The notes under the pieces were generated by a model, which saw nothing but the letters and a program-made list of their open reading frames with translations, ran no database searches and was not told the DNA's origin. 64,000 bases of DNA, taken from contig NZ_JACLGO010000007.1 of the NCBI RefSeq assembly GCF_014219065.1, positions 109,398 to 173,397 on the forward strand, read 5' to 3'. The stretch is from Halopseudomonas xiamenensis. GTDB lineage: Bacteria; Pseudomonadota; Gammaproteobacteria; Pseudomonadales; Pseudomonadaceae. Shown in pieces: positions 1 to 12,716 of the stretch. Position numbers and translations under genes: made by a program. Position 1 is the stretch's first letter, and every line of letters starts with the position of its first letter.

Positions 1-4300
<4,300 letters not shown>

Positions 4301-4406
4301 CCTGGACGCCGATGGCGTCCGGCTCCGGCCCGGTCAGCCCGAACGACCGCCGGAGCCCGTTCGCCATGCGAGACACACGAGAACATCTGGAAATCAACAT
4401 TGAGGT

Positions 4407-5153
4407 ATGACATTCATGCACGAAAGACTTTTTGAAAGGGTGCCGGGCTGGTATCCATCCGCCTGGTACCGCGTGGCCCTGTTTCTTGCGGCCGTGGTGT
4501 TGCTTCTGTTTGCGAGCGCCAACGAGGCGTTGGCGCATGCTGTTGCCGAGGGTGACAAGGGTTATATCCAGGAGATCACAGGTGTCCACCTCATCTCCTT
4601 CGCTTACCTCGGCGCCAAGCACATGGCGACGGGTTACGACCACATCCTGTTCCTGCTGGGCGTTATCTTCTTCCTTTATCGGATGAAGCACATCGCCGTC
4701 TACGTCACGCTGTTCGCGATCGGTCATTCGACGACGATGTTGTTGGGCGTCTACTACAACATCGGCATCAACAGCTTTCTCATTGATGCAGTCATTGGCC
4801 TGTCCGTGGTCTACAAGGCACTCGACAACATGGGGGCTTTCCAGCGCTGGTTCGGATACCAGCCAAACACCAAGGCAGCCACCTTTATCTTCGGTCTTTT
4901 CCACGGTTTTGGCCTGTCCACCAAGATCATCGAATACGAAATTTCTCCAGACGGCCTGATACCTAACCTGTTGGCCTTCAATGTCGGTGTGGAAATCGGC
5001 CAGCTCCTTGCTCTGGGCGCGATCCTGATCGCGATGAGCTATTGGCGCCGCACGAGCAGTTTCTGGCGACATGCCTACACGGCGAATGCCGTGATGATGT
5101 CCGCAGGCTTCATTCTGGTCGGCATGCAGTTGACTGGTTACTTCGTTTCCTGA
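4407..5153 (+). CDS. HupE/UreJ-family membrane protein, possible metal permease
   Basis: The 248-residue protein has an N-terminal hydrophobic signal region (about 20-45, ending in EALAHA), then a HupE/UreJ-like core rich in membrane helices. Characteristic pieces are HMATGYDHILFLLGV and FGLFHGFGLS, which carry the conserved His and Asp residues. HupE/UreJ proteins are linked to nickel or cobalt uptake in other bacteria; here the gene lies downstream of a Czc pump in an ICE, so a role in metal handling is inferred. An in-frame ATG at 4416 is an alternative start. The gap to the pump gene is 106 bp. Confidence 0.8.
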   Translation: MTFMHERLFERVPGWYPSAWYRVALFLAAVVLLLFASANEALAHAVAEGDKGYIQEITGVHLISFAYLGAKHMATGYDHILFLLGVIFFLYRMKHIAVYVTLFAIGHSTTMLLGVYYNIGINSFLIDAVIGLSVVYKALDNMGAFQRWFGYQPNTKAATFIFGLFHGFGLSTKIIEYEISPDGLIPNLLAFNVGVEIGQLLALGAILIAMSYWRRTSSFWRHAYTANAVMMSAGFILVGMQLTGYFVS

Positions 5154-5177
5154 TTTTTCTTAGAGAGGTTTTTACAC

Positions 5178-5804
5178 ATGCACAACTCCATGCCTACCCG
5201 TGCCGATCTTCCGAGTTCCCGCCAATTGCTGCGCTCCACGATCATCGCACTGATCGCAGCAACTGTCCTGCTGATAACGGTCGTCCTGCCGGCCGAATAT
5301 GCGATCGACCCAACCGGTGTTGGGCGCGTACTGGGACTGACCGAGATGGGAGAGATCAAGGGACAGCTCGCCGAAGAAGCCGCTGCCGACGCCGCCAGGG
5401 ATGCGGCCCTGGCCGCGGAGCAGTCGGCATTTGCCACAGCGCCGGCTACCGTCGCTGTCACATCACCCGCCCAGCCCGTGGAGGATGCCACCTGGCGCGA
5501 TGAGATGCGCGTCGTACTCCAGCCCGGCCAAGGTGCCGAGGTGAAACTCAGCATGAAGACCGGCGAGCAGGCGCAGTTCAGTTGGGTTGCCGAAGGCGGC
5601 GTGGTGAATTTCGACACTCATGGCGATGGCGGCGGGCAGTCGATCAGCTACGAGAAAGGGCGTGCAGTGCCCGCCGATGACGGTGTACTCGAAGCCGCGT
5701 TTGACGGTAACCACGGCTGGTTCTGGCGCAACCGAGACAGTGCTGACGTGACCGTGATCATTCGTACCCGAGGCCAGTACACGGAAATGAAACGTGTCCT
5801 GTGA
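5178..5804 (+). CDS. Membrane-anchored protein with a conserved C-terminal domain ('transmembrane anchor protein')
   Basis: This 208-residue protein has a single N-terminal membrane helix (about 22-40, ALIAATVLLITVVLP). A segment rich in Ala and acidic residues follows (about 60-100), with a periplasmic-looking domain at about 105-208. The domain contains QFSWVAEGGVVNFDTHGDG and FDGNHGWFWRNR, with several His and Asp residues. I recall similar proteins annotated only as 'transmembrane anchor protein' next to HupE genes in metal-resistance islands; the biochemical role is unknown to me. It begins 24 bp after the HupE-like gene, with an AGAGAGG ribosome-binding sequence at about 5162-5168, which suggests co-expression. 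Confidence 0.7.
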   Translation: MHNSMPTRADLPSSRQLLRSTIIALIAATVLLITVVLPAEYAIDPTGVGRVLGLTEMGEIKGQLAEEAAADAARDAALAAEQSAFATAPATVAVTSPAQPVEDATWRDEMRVVLQPGQGAEVKLSMKTGEQAQFSWVAEGGVVNFDTHGDGGGQSISYEKGRAVPADDGVLEAAFDGNHGWFWRNRDSADVTVIIRTRGQYTEMKRVL

Positions 5805-5899
5805 TTCGGCAACTGACATGGACTCCAGTCCCATGTACTTCGGTATCCCTGCCACACGCCATGCGTCTGGCAGGAGCCGGGGTGTCTGTAAACCCGATC

Positions 5900-5915
5900 C
5901 CGGTGTGTACACCGG
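5900..5915. promoter_or_regulatory. Inverted repeat upstream of the small exported protein
   Basis: CCGGTGT and ACACCGG flank a central GT, giving a 7-bp-arm palindrome 25 bp before the next start codon. It could be an operator or a small hairpin (6-bp stem with loop TGTA). There is no T-run after it, so it is not an obvious terminator. The function is inferred only from its symmetry and position. Confidence 0.35.
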
Positions 5916-5939
5916 ATTCAATTATCAGGAGATAGTGAA

Positions 5940-6194
5940 ATGCAGATTCGTTCGTTATTGATCGTTGCTGTTGCTACCAGCGCCTCGCTGGCTTCGACGT
6001 TCGTCATGGCTCATCCCGGAGGACATGATTCTGATGACAACAAGCTGATACCCAAGACCTGCGAGCAATTGGCAAATACGGAGCGCTACATCACCGATGT
6101 GGCCTATCCCGAAGTCAGGGAACTGAAGGCGCGATGTGACGCCGCGAAGGAGAAAGAAGCACCTCAAGCGCGCTCATCCAACAACAGTAACTGA
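5940..6194 (+). CDS. Small exported protein with a short His/Asp segment
   Basis: The 84-residue product has a clear signal peptide (residues 1-24, cleaving after FVMA). The mature N-terminus is HPGGHDSDDNK, a possible metal-binding stretch with two His and three Asp. Two Cys residues lie near 38 and 64 and could form a disulfide. The C-terminus is polar and low-complexity. The start ATG has a CAGGAG ribosome-binding site 8-9 bp upstream. It lies between the anchor protein and the MFS gene, so a periplasmic metal-binding role is inferred. I do not recognise a named family. Confidence 0.65.
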   Translation: MQIRSLLIVAVATSASLASTFVMAHPGGHDSDDNKLIPKTCEQLANTERYITDVAYPEVRELKARCDAAKEKEAPQARSSNNSN

Positions 6195-6204
6195 CAGCCT
6201 GGAC

Positions 6205-6234
6205 CGTAACCGCACTTCCTTGGTAGCGGTTACG
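6205..6234 (+). terminator. Inverted repeat between the small exported protein and the MFS gene
   Basis: CGTAACCGC at 6205-6213 and GCGGTTACG at 6226-6234 form a perfect 9-bp stem with a 12-nt loop, starting 10 bp after the stop codon of the upstream gene. Only a weak T-rich stretch follows, so it may be a partial terminator or an mRNA 3'-end stabiliser rather than a full stop. Confidence 0.4.
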
Positions 6235-6265
6235 TGCCTTTACCGCTATTTGCCAGGAGCCAGCC

Positions 6266-7594
6266 ATGCTCGCGATTCTTCAACATGCCACGTTCCGCCG
6301 GTTATTTCTGGCGCAAGTCGTCGCGCTCGTCGGCACCGGGTTGGCGACCGTGGCGCTGGCGCTGCTGGCCTACGATCTGGCCGGTCCAGAGGCAGGAGCC
6401 GTTCTAGGCACGGCGCTGGCGATCAAGATGACGGTCTATATTCTGCTGGCCCCCGTGGCGGGTGCCATCGTGCCGCCGGCCAGGCGCAAGGCGGTACTGA
6501 TTCTGCTCGATGTCGTCCGGGCGAGCGTCGTGCTGGCACTGCCGTTCGTCACCGAGATTTGGCAAATCTACCTGTTGATTGCGGTGTTGCAGTCAGCCTC
6601 GGCGGGCTTCACGCCGCTGTTCCAGTCCTTGATTCCCGAAGTGCTCACCGAAGAGCGCGACTACACCCGCGCCCTGTCCCTGTCGCGCATGGCCTACGAT
6701 CTGGAAAGCCTGCTCAGCCCGATGCTCGCGGCGGCCCTGTTGGTCTGGGTCAGTTTTCATGTGCTGTTCGTCGGCACGGCCTTCGGCTTCGCGCTGTCAG
6801 CGGGCTTGATTCTGGCGACCGCACTGCCGGCAGTCGCCAGCGGCACGCGCAGCGATGGGTTGGGTGAGCGGATGCTGCGCGGCATGAGGATCTATCTGCG
6901 CACGCCACGGCTGCGCGGCCTGCTGGCATTGAATCTGTGCGCGGCAGCCGGTGGTGCGATGGTGTTCGTCAACACCATCGTGATCGTGCGGGATGTCCTC
7001 GGTGGTAGTGAACAACAGCTTGCGCTGGCGTTGGCGACCTTCGGTGGTGGTTCGATGATGGCCGCGCTGCTGTTGCCCAAGGTGCTCGATCGGGTCGCGG
7101 ATCGCCGGGTGATGCTGTCGGCTGCCATCATGATGGTGGCAGTGCTGCTGATGACTACCGTGTTGTGGATCGCGTCGCCGTCCTGGCGTGGCTGGGCGAT
7201 GCTGCTGCCTGCCTGGGGCCTGATGGGGATCGCCTATGCCGGCTTGGTGACACCGGGCGGGCGCCTGATACGTCGATCAGCGCACGAGGAAGACCTGTCG
7301 GCCGTGTTTGCTGCGCAGTTTTCCTTCTCGCATGTCTGCTGGCTGCTGGCCTATCCCCTGGCAGGCTGGGTGGGGCTGACGTTCGGTCTAGGCGTCGCAC
7401 TGGCCGCCCTGAGCAGCCTTGCTCTGGTGGGGATAGTCATCGCAAGCAGGAGTTGGCCACAGGACGATCAGCCGGTGCTTATACATGACCATGGCGACCT
7501 GGCTGACGACCACGCGCATTTCAAGCTGCATGGTGCAGCACCCCATGCACATCCGTTTGTTATCGACATGCTGCATCGGCGCTGGCCCGGATGA
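6266..7594 (+). CDS. MFS transporter with a His-rich C-terminal tail
   Basis: This is a 442-residue polytopic membrane protein of the major facilitator superfamily, with about 10-12 hydrophobic helices over residues 10-400. The MFS-type loop PPARRKAV lies near 71-78 and DRVADRRV around 277-284. After the last helix the tail contains HDHGDLADDHAHFKLHGAAP, a run of His and Asp suggesting metal binding on the cytoplasmic side. The ATG is preceded by CAGGAG. The tail and the neighbouring Czc pump suggest a metal-linked substrate, but this is inference. It could also export a small organic compound. Confidence 0.75.
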   Translation: MLAILQHATFRRLFLAQVVALVGTGLATVALALLAYDLAGPEAGAVLGTALAIKMTVYILLAPVAGAIVPPARRKAVLILLDVVRASVVLALPFVTEIWQIYLLIAVLQSASAGFTPLFQSLIPEVLTEERDYTRALSLSRMAYDLESLLSPMLAAALLVWVSFHVLFVGTAFGFALSAGLILATALPAVASGTRSDGLGERMLRGMRIYLRTPRLRGLLALNLCAAAGGAMVFVNTIVIVRDVLGGSEQQLALALATFGGGSMMAALLLPKVLDRVADRRVMLSAAIMMVAVLLMTTVLWIASPSWRGWAMLLPAWGLMGIAYAGLVTPGGRLIRRSAHEEDLSAVFAAQFSFSHVCWLLAYPLAGWVGLTFGLGVALAALSSLALVGIVIASRSWPQDDQPVLIHDHGDLADDHAHFKLHGAAPHAHPFVIDMLHRRWPG

Positions 7595-7663
7595 GCAACA
7601 AATCCTGCCGCTGGCAATCACCAGGGAGCAGATTTTTCTCGGGTGTTGAGGAGTGAATATTCT

Positions 7664-8605
7664 ATGGAGTTAAGGCATCTGAGATATTTTCTCGCGGTGG
7701 CGGAGGAACTTCACTTTGCGCGAGCCGCTGAAAAGCTGCACATCGAGCAATCACCACTGTCTCGTGCCATCAAAGACCTGGAAGAAGAACTGGGTGTTGT
7801 ATTGTTTGCCCGTACTACGCGCAGCACCCGATTGACCCGTGCTGGCAAGTTGTTTCTGGAGCATGTCCCGCGAGTCTTCATTGTGCTGGAACAGGCCCGG
7901 GACAGCGTTAAGGCGGCGGCAAACGGTTTTCACGGTCAGTTGCGCATCGCGCTGTCCGATGGCATCACGCCCTCTCGCCTGCCGTCCTTGCTGGCACTTT
8001 GCCGACAAGAGGAGCCCGAGGTCGAAATCCGTTTGTTCGAGGTGCCTCTGTCGCAGCAGCTCAAGGGATTGTATGACGACCTGTACGACGTGGGTTTTGC
8101 ACAGTCGGACGAAGTGGGCGACGGTATTGCGGTCAAGCCGATCTGGCGCGACCCGTTAATGGTTGCTGTTCCGGCGCGACATCCACTACTCAGGCACAAA
8201 CGTATTCCACTGGACGAAGTATTGCGTTATCCACTGGTGCTGTGTGACCCGCAGGTATGTGAGGGTCATGCGCGCCAGGTCGAGCGGGTGCTGCGACGGT
8301 CGGAGCAGGAACCCATGATCGCCGAGCGCGTAGCGTCCTGTGACTTGATGATGGCGCTGGTGTCGGCGGGTTTTGCCCTTGGTCTGGCGGGTGCGCCGCA
8401 TATCGCCTCCAGTCGCGAACCCGGTGTGGTGGCACGCCCGCTGGCGGGGCGTTCGCCGATGCTGACGACGTATCTGCTGCACCGGGAAGCGGAGACATCG
8501 GAAGTCCTGGCACGTTTCATCGAGCGGGTACAAGCCATCGAATCACTCGCAGGTGTCAGGTTAGTGCCGCCGACCGAACCGGGTCAGGAGGAGTGCGAGC
8601 TATGA
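7664..8605 (+). CDS. LysR-family transcriptional regulator in the position of Tn4371 TraR
   Basis: A 313-residue LysR-type regulator. The N-terminal winged helix-turn-helix is at residues 1-60 (MELRHLRYFLAVAEELHFARA onward) and the effector domain at about 90-295. I chose the ATG at 7664 over an upstream in-frame GTG (7643) because GAGGAG lies 10 bp before it and MELRHLRYF is the standard family N-terminus. The gene overlaps the following eexN gene by ATGA. In Tn4371-like ICEs a LysR gene called traR sits just upstream of traG, and this gene fits that place. Control of transfer genes is therefore likely; the co-inducer is unknown. Confidence 0.85.
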   Translation: MELRHLRYFLAVAEELHFARAAEKLHIEQSPLSRAIKDLEEELGVVLFARTTRSTRLTRAGKLFLEHVPRVFIVLEQARDSVKAAANGFHGQLRIALSDGITPSRLPSLLALCRQEEPEVEIRLFEVPLSQQLKGLYDDLYDVGFAQSDEVGDGIAVKPIWRDPLMVAVPARHPLLRHKRIPLDEVLRYPLVLCDPQVCEGHARQVERVLRRSEQEPMIAERVASCDLMMALVSAGFALGLAGAPHIASSREPGVVARPLAGRSPMLTTYLLHREAETSEVLARFIERVQAIESLAGVRLVPPTEPGQEECEL

Positions 8606-8865
8606 AACGGGTCTTTCCATTACTGTTGTTCATGGTGCTCGCCGCCTGTGGTCAAGCAGAGGCGCCCACTCAGGTTGATGTGCCGACCGTGGATGAACTG
8701 GCCGCCGATCCCAAGCGGTTGAGGGAGCTTCGCCAGCAGTGCAGGACAGACCACGCCAATACGGGGCAGGTGTTGTGCAATCGCGTGGCCGAAGCGACCC
8801 GCAAACGGTTTTATGGCGATGGTGAAGTACCTTACACACCGCCGGAGAGTCCGCCCACATTCTGA
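8602..8865 (+). CDS. EexN-type entry-exclusion lipoprotein (copy 1)
   Basis: This 87-residue lipoprotein has a signal sequence ending in the lipobox LAAC at residues 15-18, followed by GQAEAP. The mature part has the EexN pattern ADPKRLRELRQQC, a second Cys after about ten residues and A(T)RKRF near the end. EexN proteins reduce redundant conjugation into cells already carrying the element. The ATG is 8 bp after AGGAGGAG and overlaps the LysR stop by ATGA, so the two are translationally coupled. A related second copy lies at 16565-16921 inside the trb operon. Confidence 0.8.
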   Translation: MKRVFPLLLFMVLAACGQAEAPTQVDVPTVDELAADPKRLRELRQQCRTDHANTGQVLCNRVAEATRKRFYGDGEVPYTPPESPPTF

Positions 8866-9181
8866 GAGCAGGCGCTCAAGCGTTGGAAGTTCTGGCGAGT
8901 CTTCCTTGTCGAACCCGCCATAGGCCAATCGTCCATGACCTCTCCTTGTCGAGAGGAGAATTCAGCGGATTCCGCCTTTTTCTCCCGACACGACCCGGCG
9001 CGCCCGCACTTGCGACGTTTCTCTGTGCCTTGATCTTGCGCTAATTCTTTCTTTTTACTCGACCTTTCTGCTGAAAACGGTCTTTGACCGGCACCGAACC
9101 AGCACTGATCCTCGCCTGTGCGGCACGTCCTTGTGCCGCGCTTGAGCGAGGAAAAGCGCAGGAGAAATCGGAGGCCAGTCA
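8866..9181 (+). promoter_or_regulatory. 316-bp control region upstream of traG
   Basis: No gene is seen here. Two perfect inverted repeats stand out: CCTCTC-N6-GAGAGG at 8939-8956, and GCGGCAC-N6-GTGCCGC at 9120-9139, which lies about 40 bp before the traG start. Both loops contain CTTGTC or TCCTT. A T-rich tract at about 9048-9059 lies between them. This is the natural place for the promoter of the traG-trb transcript and for regulator binding; the assignment is positional. Confidence 0.45.
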
Positions 9182-11176
9182 ATGCAGGGTCAGGGCGTAC
9201 TGTTCGGACAGATCACCGCCGTTTTCGGCATCGTGATCGCCGGCATATGGAGTGCAACGCAATGGACAGCCGCCGCCCTGGGTTACCAACTACGCCTTGG
9301 CTCGCCCTGGTTCGACGTTTTCGGCACGCCGGTCTATCACCCCTGGCGGCTGTTCGAGTGGTGGTTCTTCTTCGGTGCCTACGCGCCGGAGGTCTTCAAC
9401 ATCGGCGGGGCGATTGCCGGCAGCAGCGGCCTGCTGGCCGTGTGCGTCGCCATCGGCATGTCGGTATGGCGTTCGCGGCAGTCCCGCCTGGTCACGACCT
9501 ACGGTTCGGCGCGCTGGGCTGAACCTGCCGACATTCGCAGTGCTGGGCTGACGCAGCCGGTCGGTGTTTTCCTCGGCCAGCATGACGGCGAGTACCTGCG
9601 CCATGAAGGCCCGGAACACGTCCTGACCTTCGCACCCACCCGCTCTGGTAAAGGGGTCGGGCTGGTCGTGCCCACCTTGTTGAGCTGGCCCGCATCGGCC
9701 GTCATCCACGACATCAAGGGCGAGAACTGGCAGATCACCGCTGGCTGGCGCTCGCGCTTCTCGCACTGCCTGCTGTTCAACCCGACCGATGCGCAGTCGG
9801 CCGGCTACAACCCGCTGCTGGAAGTGCGGCGCGGCGCGCATGAGGTGCGCGACGTGCAGAACATCGCCGACATTCTGGTCGATCCCGAAGGCGCGCTGGA
9901 ACGGCGCAATCACTGGGAAAAGACCAGCCATGCGCTGCTGGTCGGCGCCATCCTGCATGTGCTCTATGCCGGCGAGGACAAGACGCTGCGCGGCGTCGCC
10001 AATTGCCTGTCCGATCCGGCGTGCCCGTTCGAGCTGACCCTGCACCGTATGATGACGACGAAGCACCTGGGTGATGCGCCGCATCCCGTCGTCGCCTCCG
10101 CCGCGCGCGAAGTGCTCAACAAGGCGGACAACGAACGCTCCGGCGTGCTCTCCACCGCCATGTCCTTCCTGGGCCTGTACCGCGACCCGACGGTGGCGGA
10201 AGTCACCTCGCGCTGCGACTGGCGTATCGCCGACCTGATCGCCGCCGAGCATCCGGTGTCGCTGTATCTGGTGGTGCCGCCTTCGGACATCAGCCGCACC
10301 AAGCCGCTGATCCGGTTGATCCTCAACCAGATCGGGCGTCGGCTGACTGAATCGCTCGACGGTTCCGACGGCATCGAGCGCCGCCACAAGCTGCTGTTGA
10401 TGCTCGACGAGTTCCCGGCGCTGGGCCGACTCGACTTCTTCGAGACGGCCCTGGCCTTCATGGCCGGCTACGGCATTCGCAGCTTCCTCATCGCGCAGTC
10501 GCTCAACCAGATCGACAAAGCCTACGGCCAGAACCATTCGATTCTGGACAACTGCCATGTGCGGGTGACGTTTGCCACCAACGACGAACGCACCGCCAAG
10601 CGCATTTCCGAAACGCTGGGCACCGCCACCGAGCTGCGCGCGCAGCGCAACTATGCCGGCCACCGGCTCGCGCCGTGGCTCGGCCACCTGATGGTGTCGC
10701 GCCAGGAAACCGCGCGCCCGCTGCTGACGCCGGGCGAGGTCATGCAGCTTCCTCCCGACGAATCCGTGGTGATGGTGTCGAGCGTGGCGCCGATCAAGGC
10801 GAAGAAGCTGCGCTATTACGCCGACGCGAACTTCCAGCAGCGCGTGCTCCTGCCACCGGCGCTCGCCGCTGGGCACTACGCCGATGCGCCGCCCTCGCGG
10901 CCGGATGACTGGAGCGGCCTGGCGATTCCCGCCGTGCCGTCCACACCTGTCGCACAGGCCGAGGGCTTCGCCGCCACCGCCGATGACGGCGGGCCGCGCC
11001 GCCAGCCCGAACTGTCCGAAACCGTCGCCTACGACCCCGAGCCGGAAATCCCGGCCAGCGACCTGTCGCTGCTCGATGACGACGATTCGCCGCCTCTCCC
11101 GAGCCAGCTCGACCCGTCCATACAGCGCGTGGCGCGGCTGGCTTCCCTCGACCCCAACGACGGAATCGAACTATGA
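9182..11176 (+). CDS. traG: TraG/VirD4-family type IV coupling protein
   Basis: This 664-residue ATPase couples the relaxase-DNA complex to the mating pore. Two membrane helices lie near residues 10-30 and 72-95. Walker A APTRSGKGVG is near residue 150, Walker B LLLMLDEFPALG near 404-415, and a Pro/Asp-rich tail follows residue 560. GGAGG lies 7-8 bp upstream of the ATG. The next gene overlaps by ATGA at 11173-11176, so traG heads the conserved transfer operon. Length and position match Tn4371 TraG. Confidence 0.95.
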   Translation: MQGQGVLFGQITAVFGIVIAGIWSATQWTAAALGYQLRLGSPWFDVFGTPVYHPWRLFEWWFFFGAYAPEVFNIGGAIAGSSGLLAVCVAIGMSVWRSRQSRLVTTYGSARWAEPADIRSAGLTQPVGVFLGQHDGEYLRHEGPEHVLTFAPTRSGKGVGLVVPTLLSWPASAVIHDIKGENWQITAGWRSRFSHCLLFNPTDAQSAGYNPLLEVRRGAHEVRDVQNIADILVDPEGALERRNHWEKTSHALLVGAILHVLYAGEDKTLRGVANCLSDPACPFELTLHRMMTTKHLGDAPHPVVASAAREVLNKADNERSGVLSTAMSFLGLYRDPTVAEVTSRCDWRIADLIAAEHPVSLYLVVPPSDISRTKPLIRLILNQIGRRLTESLDGSDGIERRHKLLLMLDEFPALGRLDFFETALAFMAGYGIRSFLIAQSLNQIDKAYGQNHSILDNCHVRVTFATNDERTAKRISETLGTATELRAQRNYAGHRLAPWLGHLMVSRQETARPLLTPGEVMQLPPDESVVMVSSVAPIKAKKLRYYADANFQQRVLLPPALAAGHYADAPPSRPDDWSGLAIPAVPSTPVAQAEGFAATADDGGPRRQPELSETVAYDPEPEIPASDLSLLDDDDSPPLPSQLDPSIQRVARLASLDPNDGIEL

Positions 11177-11649
11177 GCCAATACCGCCTCAACCTGTTCA
11201 TCCAGCCCGACCACGCCCGCCGTCTGGACGAGCTGGCCGCCAAGAAAGGCGTCTCCAAGTCGTCCATCGTCGCGGCGGCGCTCGCATCGTGGCTGTCGCC
11301 CGATGCCGCCGACCAGCGCGAAGCAGCGATCGCCAAGCGGCTGGATCGCCTGTCGCGTCAGTTCGAGAAGCTGGAGCGCGACCAGAACATCCAGATCGAG
11401 GCGCTGGCGCTGTTCATCCGCTACTTCCTGACCGTGAGCACACCGCTTCCCGAAGCGCATCAGGAGGCAGCCCGTGCCCAGGGCAAGGCGCGCTTCGAGC
11501 AGTTCGTGGAGCAGCTTGGCCGCCATCTGCTGCGCGGACGCAGCCTGGTGCGCAACGTGGTGGAGGAACTGCACCCCCAGGATCATGAGTTCGGGGGGCG
11601 GATGGAGGACGCGGCGGCGCTGGCCGAAGCGCGGGAGCGTGCCTCATGA
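11173..11649 (+). CDS. Ribbon-helix-helix (CopG-type) protein of the ICE transfer operon
   Basis: The 158-residue protein has an N-terminal RHH motif (about 3-45, YRLNLFIQPDHARRLDELAAKKGVSKSSIVAAAL). A charged helical region rich in heptad-like Leu/Glu/Arg follows (about 50-85), then a hydrophobic segment. Proteins of this kind sit between traG and trbB in Tn4371-like ICEs and are annotated as CopG family. It may bind DNA at a transfer or regulatory site; no target is evident. It overlaps both neighbours by ATGA, so its dose follows the operon. Confidence 0.8.
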   Translation: MSQYRLNLFIQPDHARRLDELAAKKGVSKSSIVAAALASWLSPDAADQREAAIAKRLDRLSRQFEKLERDQNIQIEALALFIRYFLTVSTPLPEAHQEAARAQGKARFEQFVEQLGRHLLRGRSLVRNVVEELHPQDHEFGGRMEDAAALAEARERAS

Positions 11650-12716
11650 GTGCCGTGCCGCAGTTCCCGGCTGAGCCGCGTTCGTCTGACGCCACTTCGC
11701 TGGATCGCCGCATCCAGATGCTGCGCACGGCGATGGGGCCGCTGATCGCCGCAGCGCTGGAAGACCCGGACGTGGTAGAGGTCATGCTCAACCCCGACCG
11801 CACCCTTTGGGTGGATCGGCTGTCGTCGGGACGCACGCCGCTGGGTGTGGAACTGCCCGAAGCCGACGGCGAGCGCATCATCCGGCTGGTGGCCGCCCAT
11901 GTTGGCGCGGAAGTGCATCGCGGCCAGCCGTTGTTGACCGCCGAGCTGCCGGAGACGGGCGAGCGCTTCGAGGGTGTTCTGCCGCCAGCCGCTCCGGGGC
12001 CGGCCTTTGCGCTGCGCAAGCGGGCCGTGAACATCATCGACCTGGATCGCTATGTGGCCGACGGCATCCTGACGGCGTGTCAGGCGGACTTCCTGCGCCG
12101 TGCCGTGCGCGAGCGCCAGAACATCCTGATCGCGGGCGGCACCAGCACCGGCAAGACCACGCTCGCCAACGCCTTGCTCGCCGAGATTGCCGCCACTGGC
12201 GACCGCGTGCTAGTGCTCGAAGACACCATCGAGCTGCAATGCGCCGCCCGCGACCATGTGCCGCTGCGCACGCGGGCGGGCGTAGTGTCGATGACCGAGC
12301 TGGTGCGTGCCACGATGCGGCTGCGCCCCGACCGCGTGATCGTCGGCGAGGTGCGCGGCGGCGAAGCCCTGGACTTGGTGAAGGTGTGGGGCACCGGCCA
12401 TCCCGGCGGCATCGCCACCATCCATGCCGGTTCCGCCTTGGGCGCACTGCTGCGCTTGGAGCAACTGATTCTCGAAGTGGCGGTGAACCCGCCCCGCGCG
12501 CTGATTGCCGAGGCGGTCAATGTCGTGATCCACATCGCCGGCCGTGGCCGCAAGCGCCACGTCGAAAGCATCACCCGCGTCGTCGGTCACGACGCCACGG
12601 GCTACCAACTGGCGGACGCGCCGGTAACGCCGTTTCCCGAGCTGTCGCCGGCTTCCGGTGCCGCATCCGACGCGGCCGCCTCCCACTCCCTCGGTCCTTC
12701 AGGAGAACCGTCATGA
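11646..12716 (+). CDS. trbB: TrbB, VirB11-type conjugation ATPase
   Basis: This 356-residue protein is the hexameric cytoplasmic traffic ATPase of the P-type mating apparatus. Walker A GGTSTGKTT is near residues 164-172, the Asp box VLEDTIELQ near 192-200, Walker B VIVGEVRGGEAL near 232-243, and the His box TIHAGSA near 258-264. These are the standard VirB11/GspE motifs in the correct order. The Ala/Ser/Pro-rich end after residue 330 is not conserved. It overlaps the RHH gene upstream and trbC downstream by ATGA. Confidence 0.95.
   Translation: MSAVPQFPAEPRSSDATSLDRRIQMLRTAMGPLIAAALEDPDVVEVMLNPDRTLWVDRLSSGRTPLGVELPEADGERIIRLVAAHVGAEVHRGQPLLTAELPETGERFEGVLPPAAPGPAFALRKRAVNIIDLDRYVADGILTACQADFLRRAVRERQNILIAGGTSTGKTTLANALLAEIAATGDRVLVLEDTIELQCAARDHVPLRTRAGVVSMTELVRATMRLRPDRVIVGEVRGGEALDLVKVWGTGHPGGIATIHAGSALGALLRLEQLILEVAVNPPRALIAEAVNVVIHIAGRGRKRHVESITRVVGHDATGYQLADAPVTPFPELSPASGAASDAAASHSLGPSGEPS

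Noticed and set aside
9290..10876. Minus-strand frame opposite traG (528 codons)
   Set aside because: Shadow of the traG coding strand without domains or ribosome-binding site.
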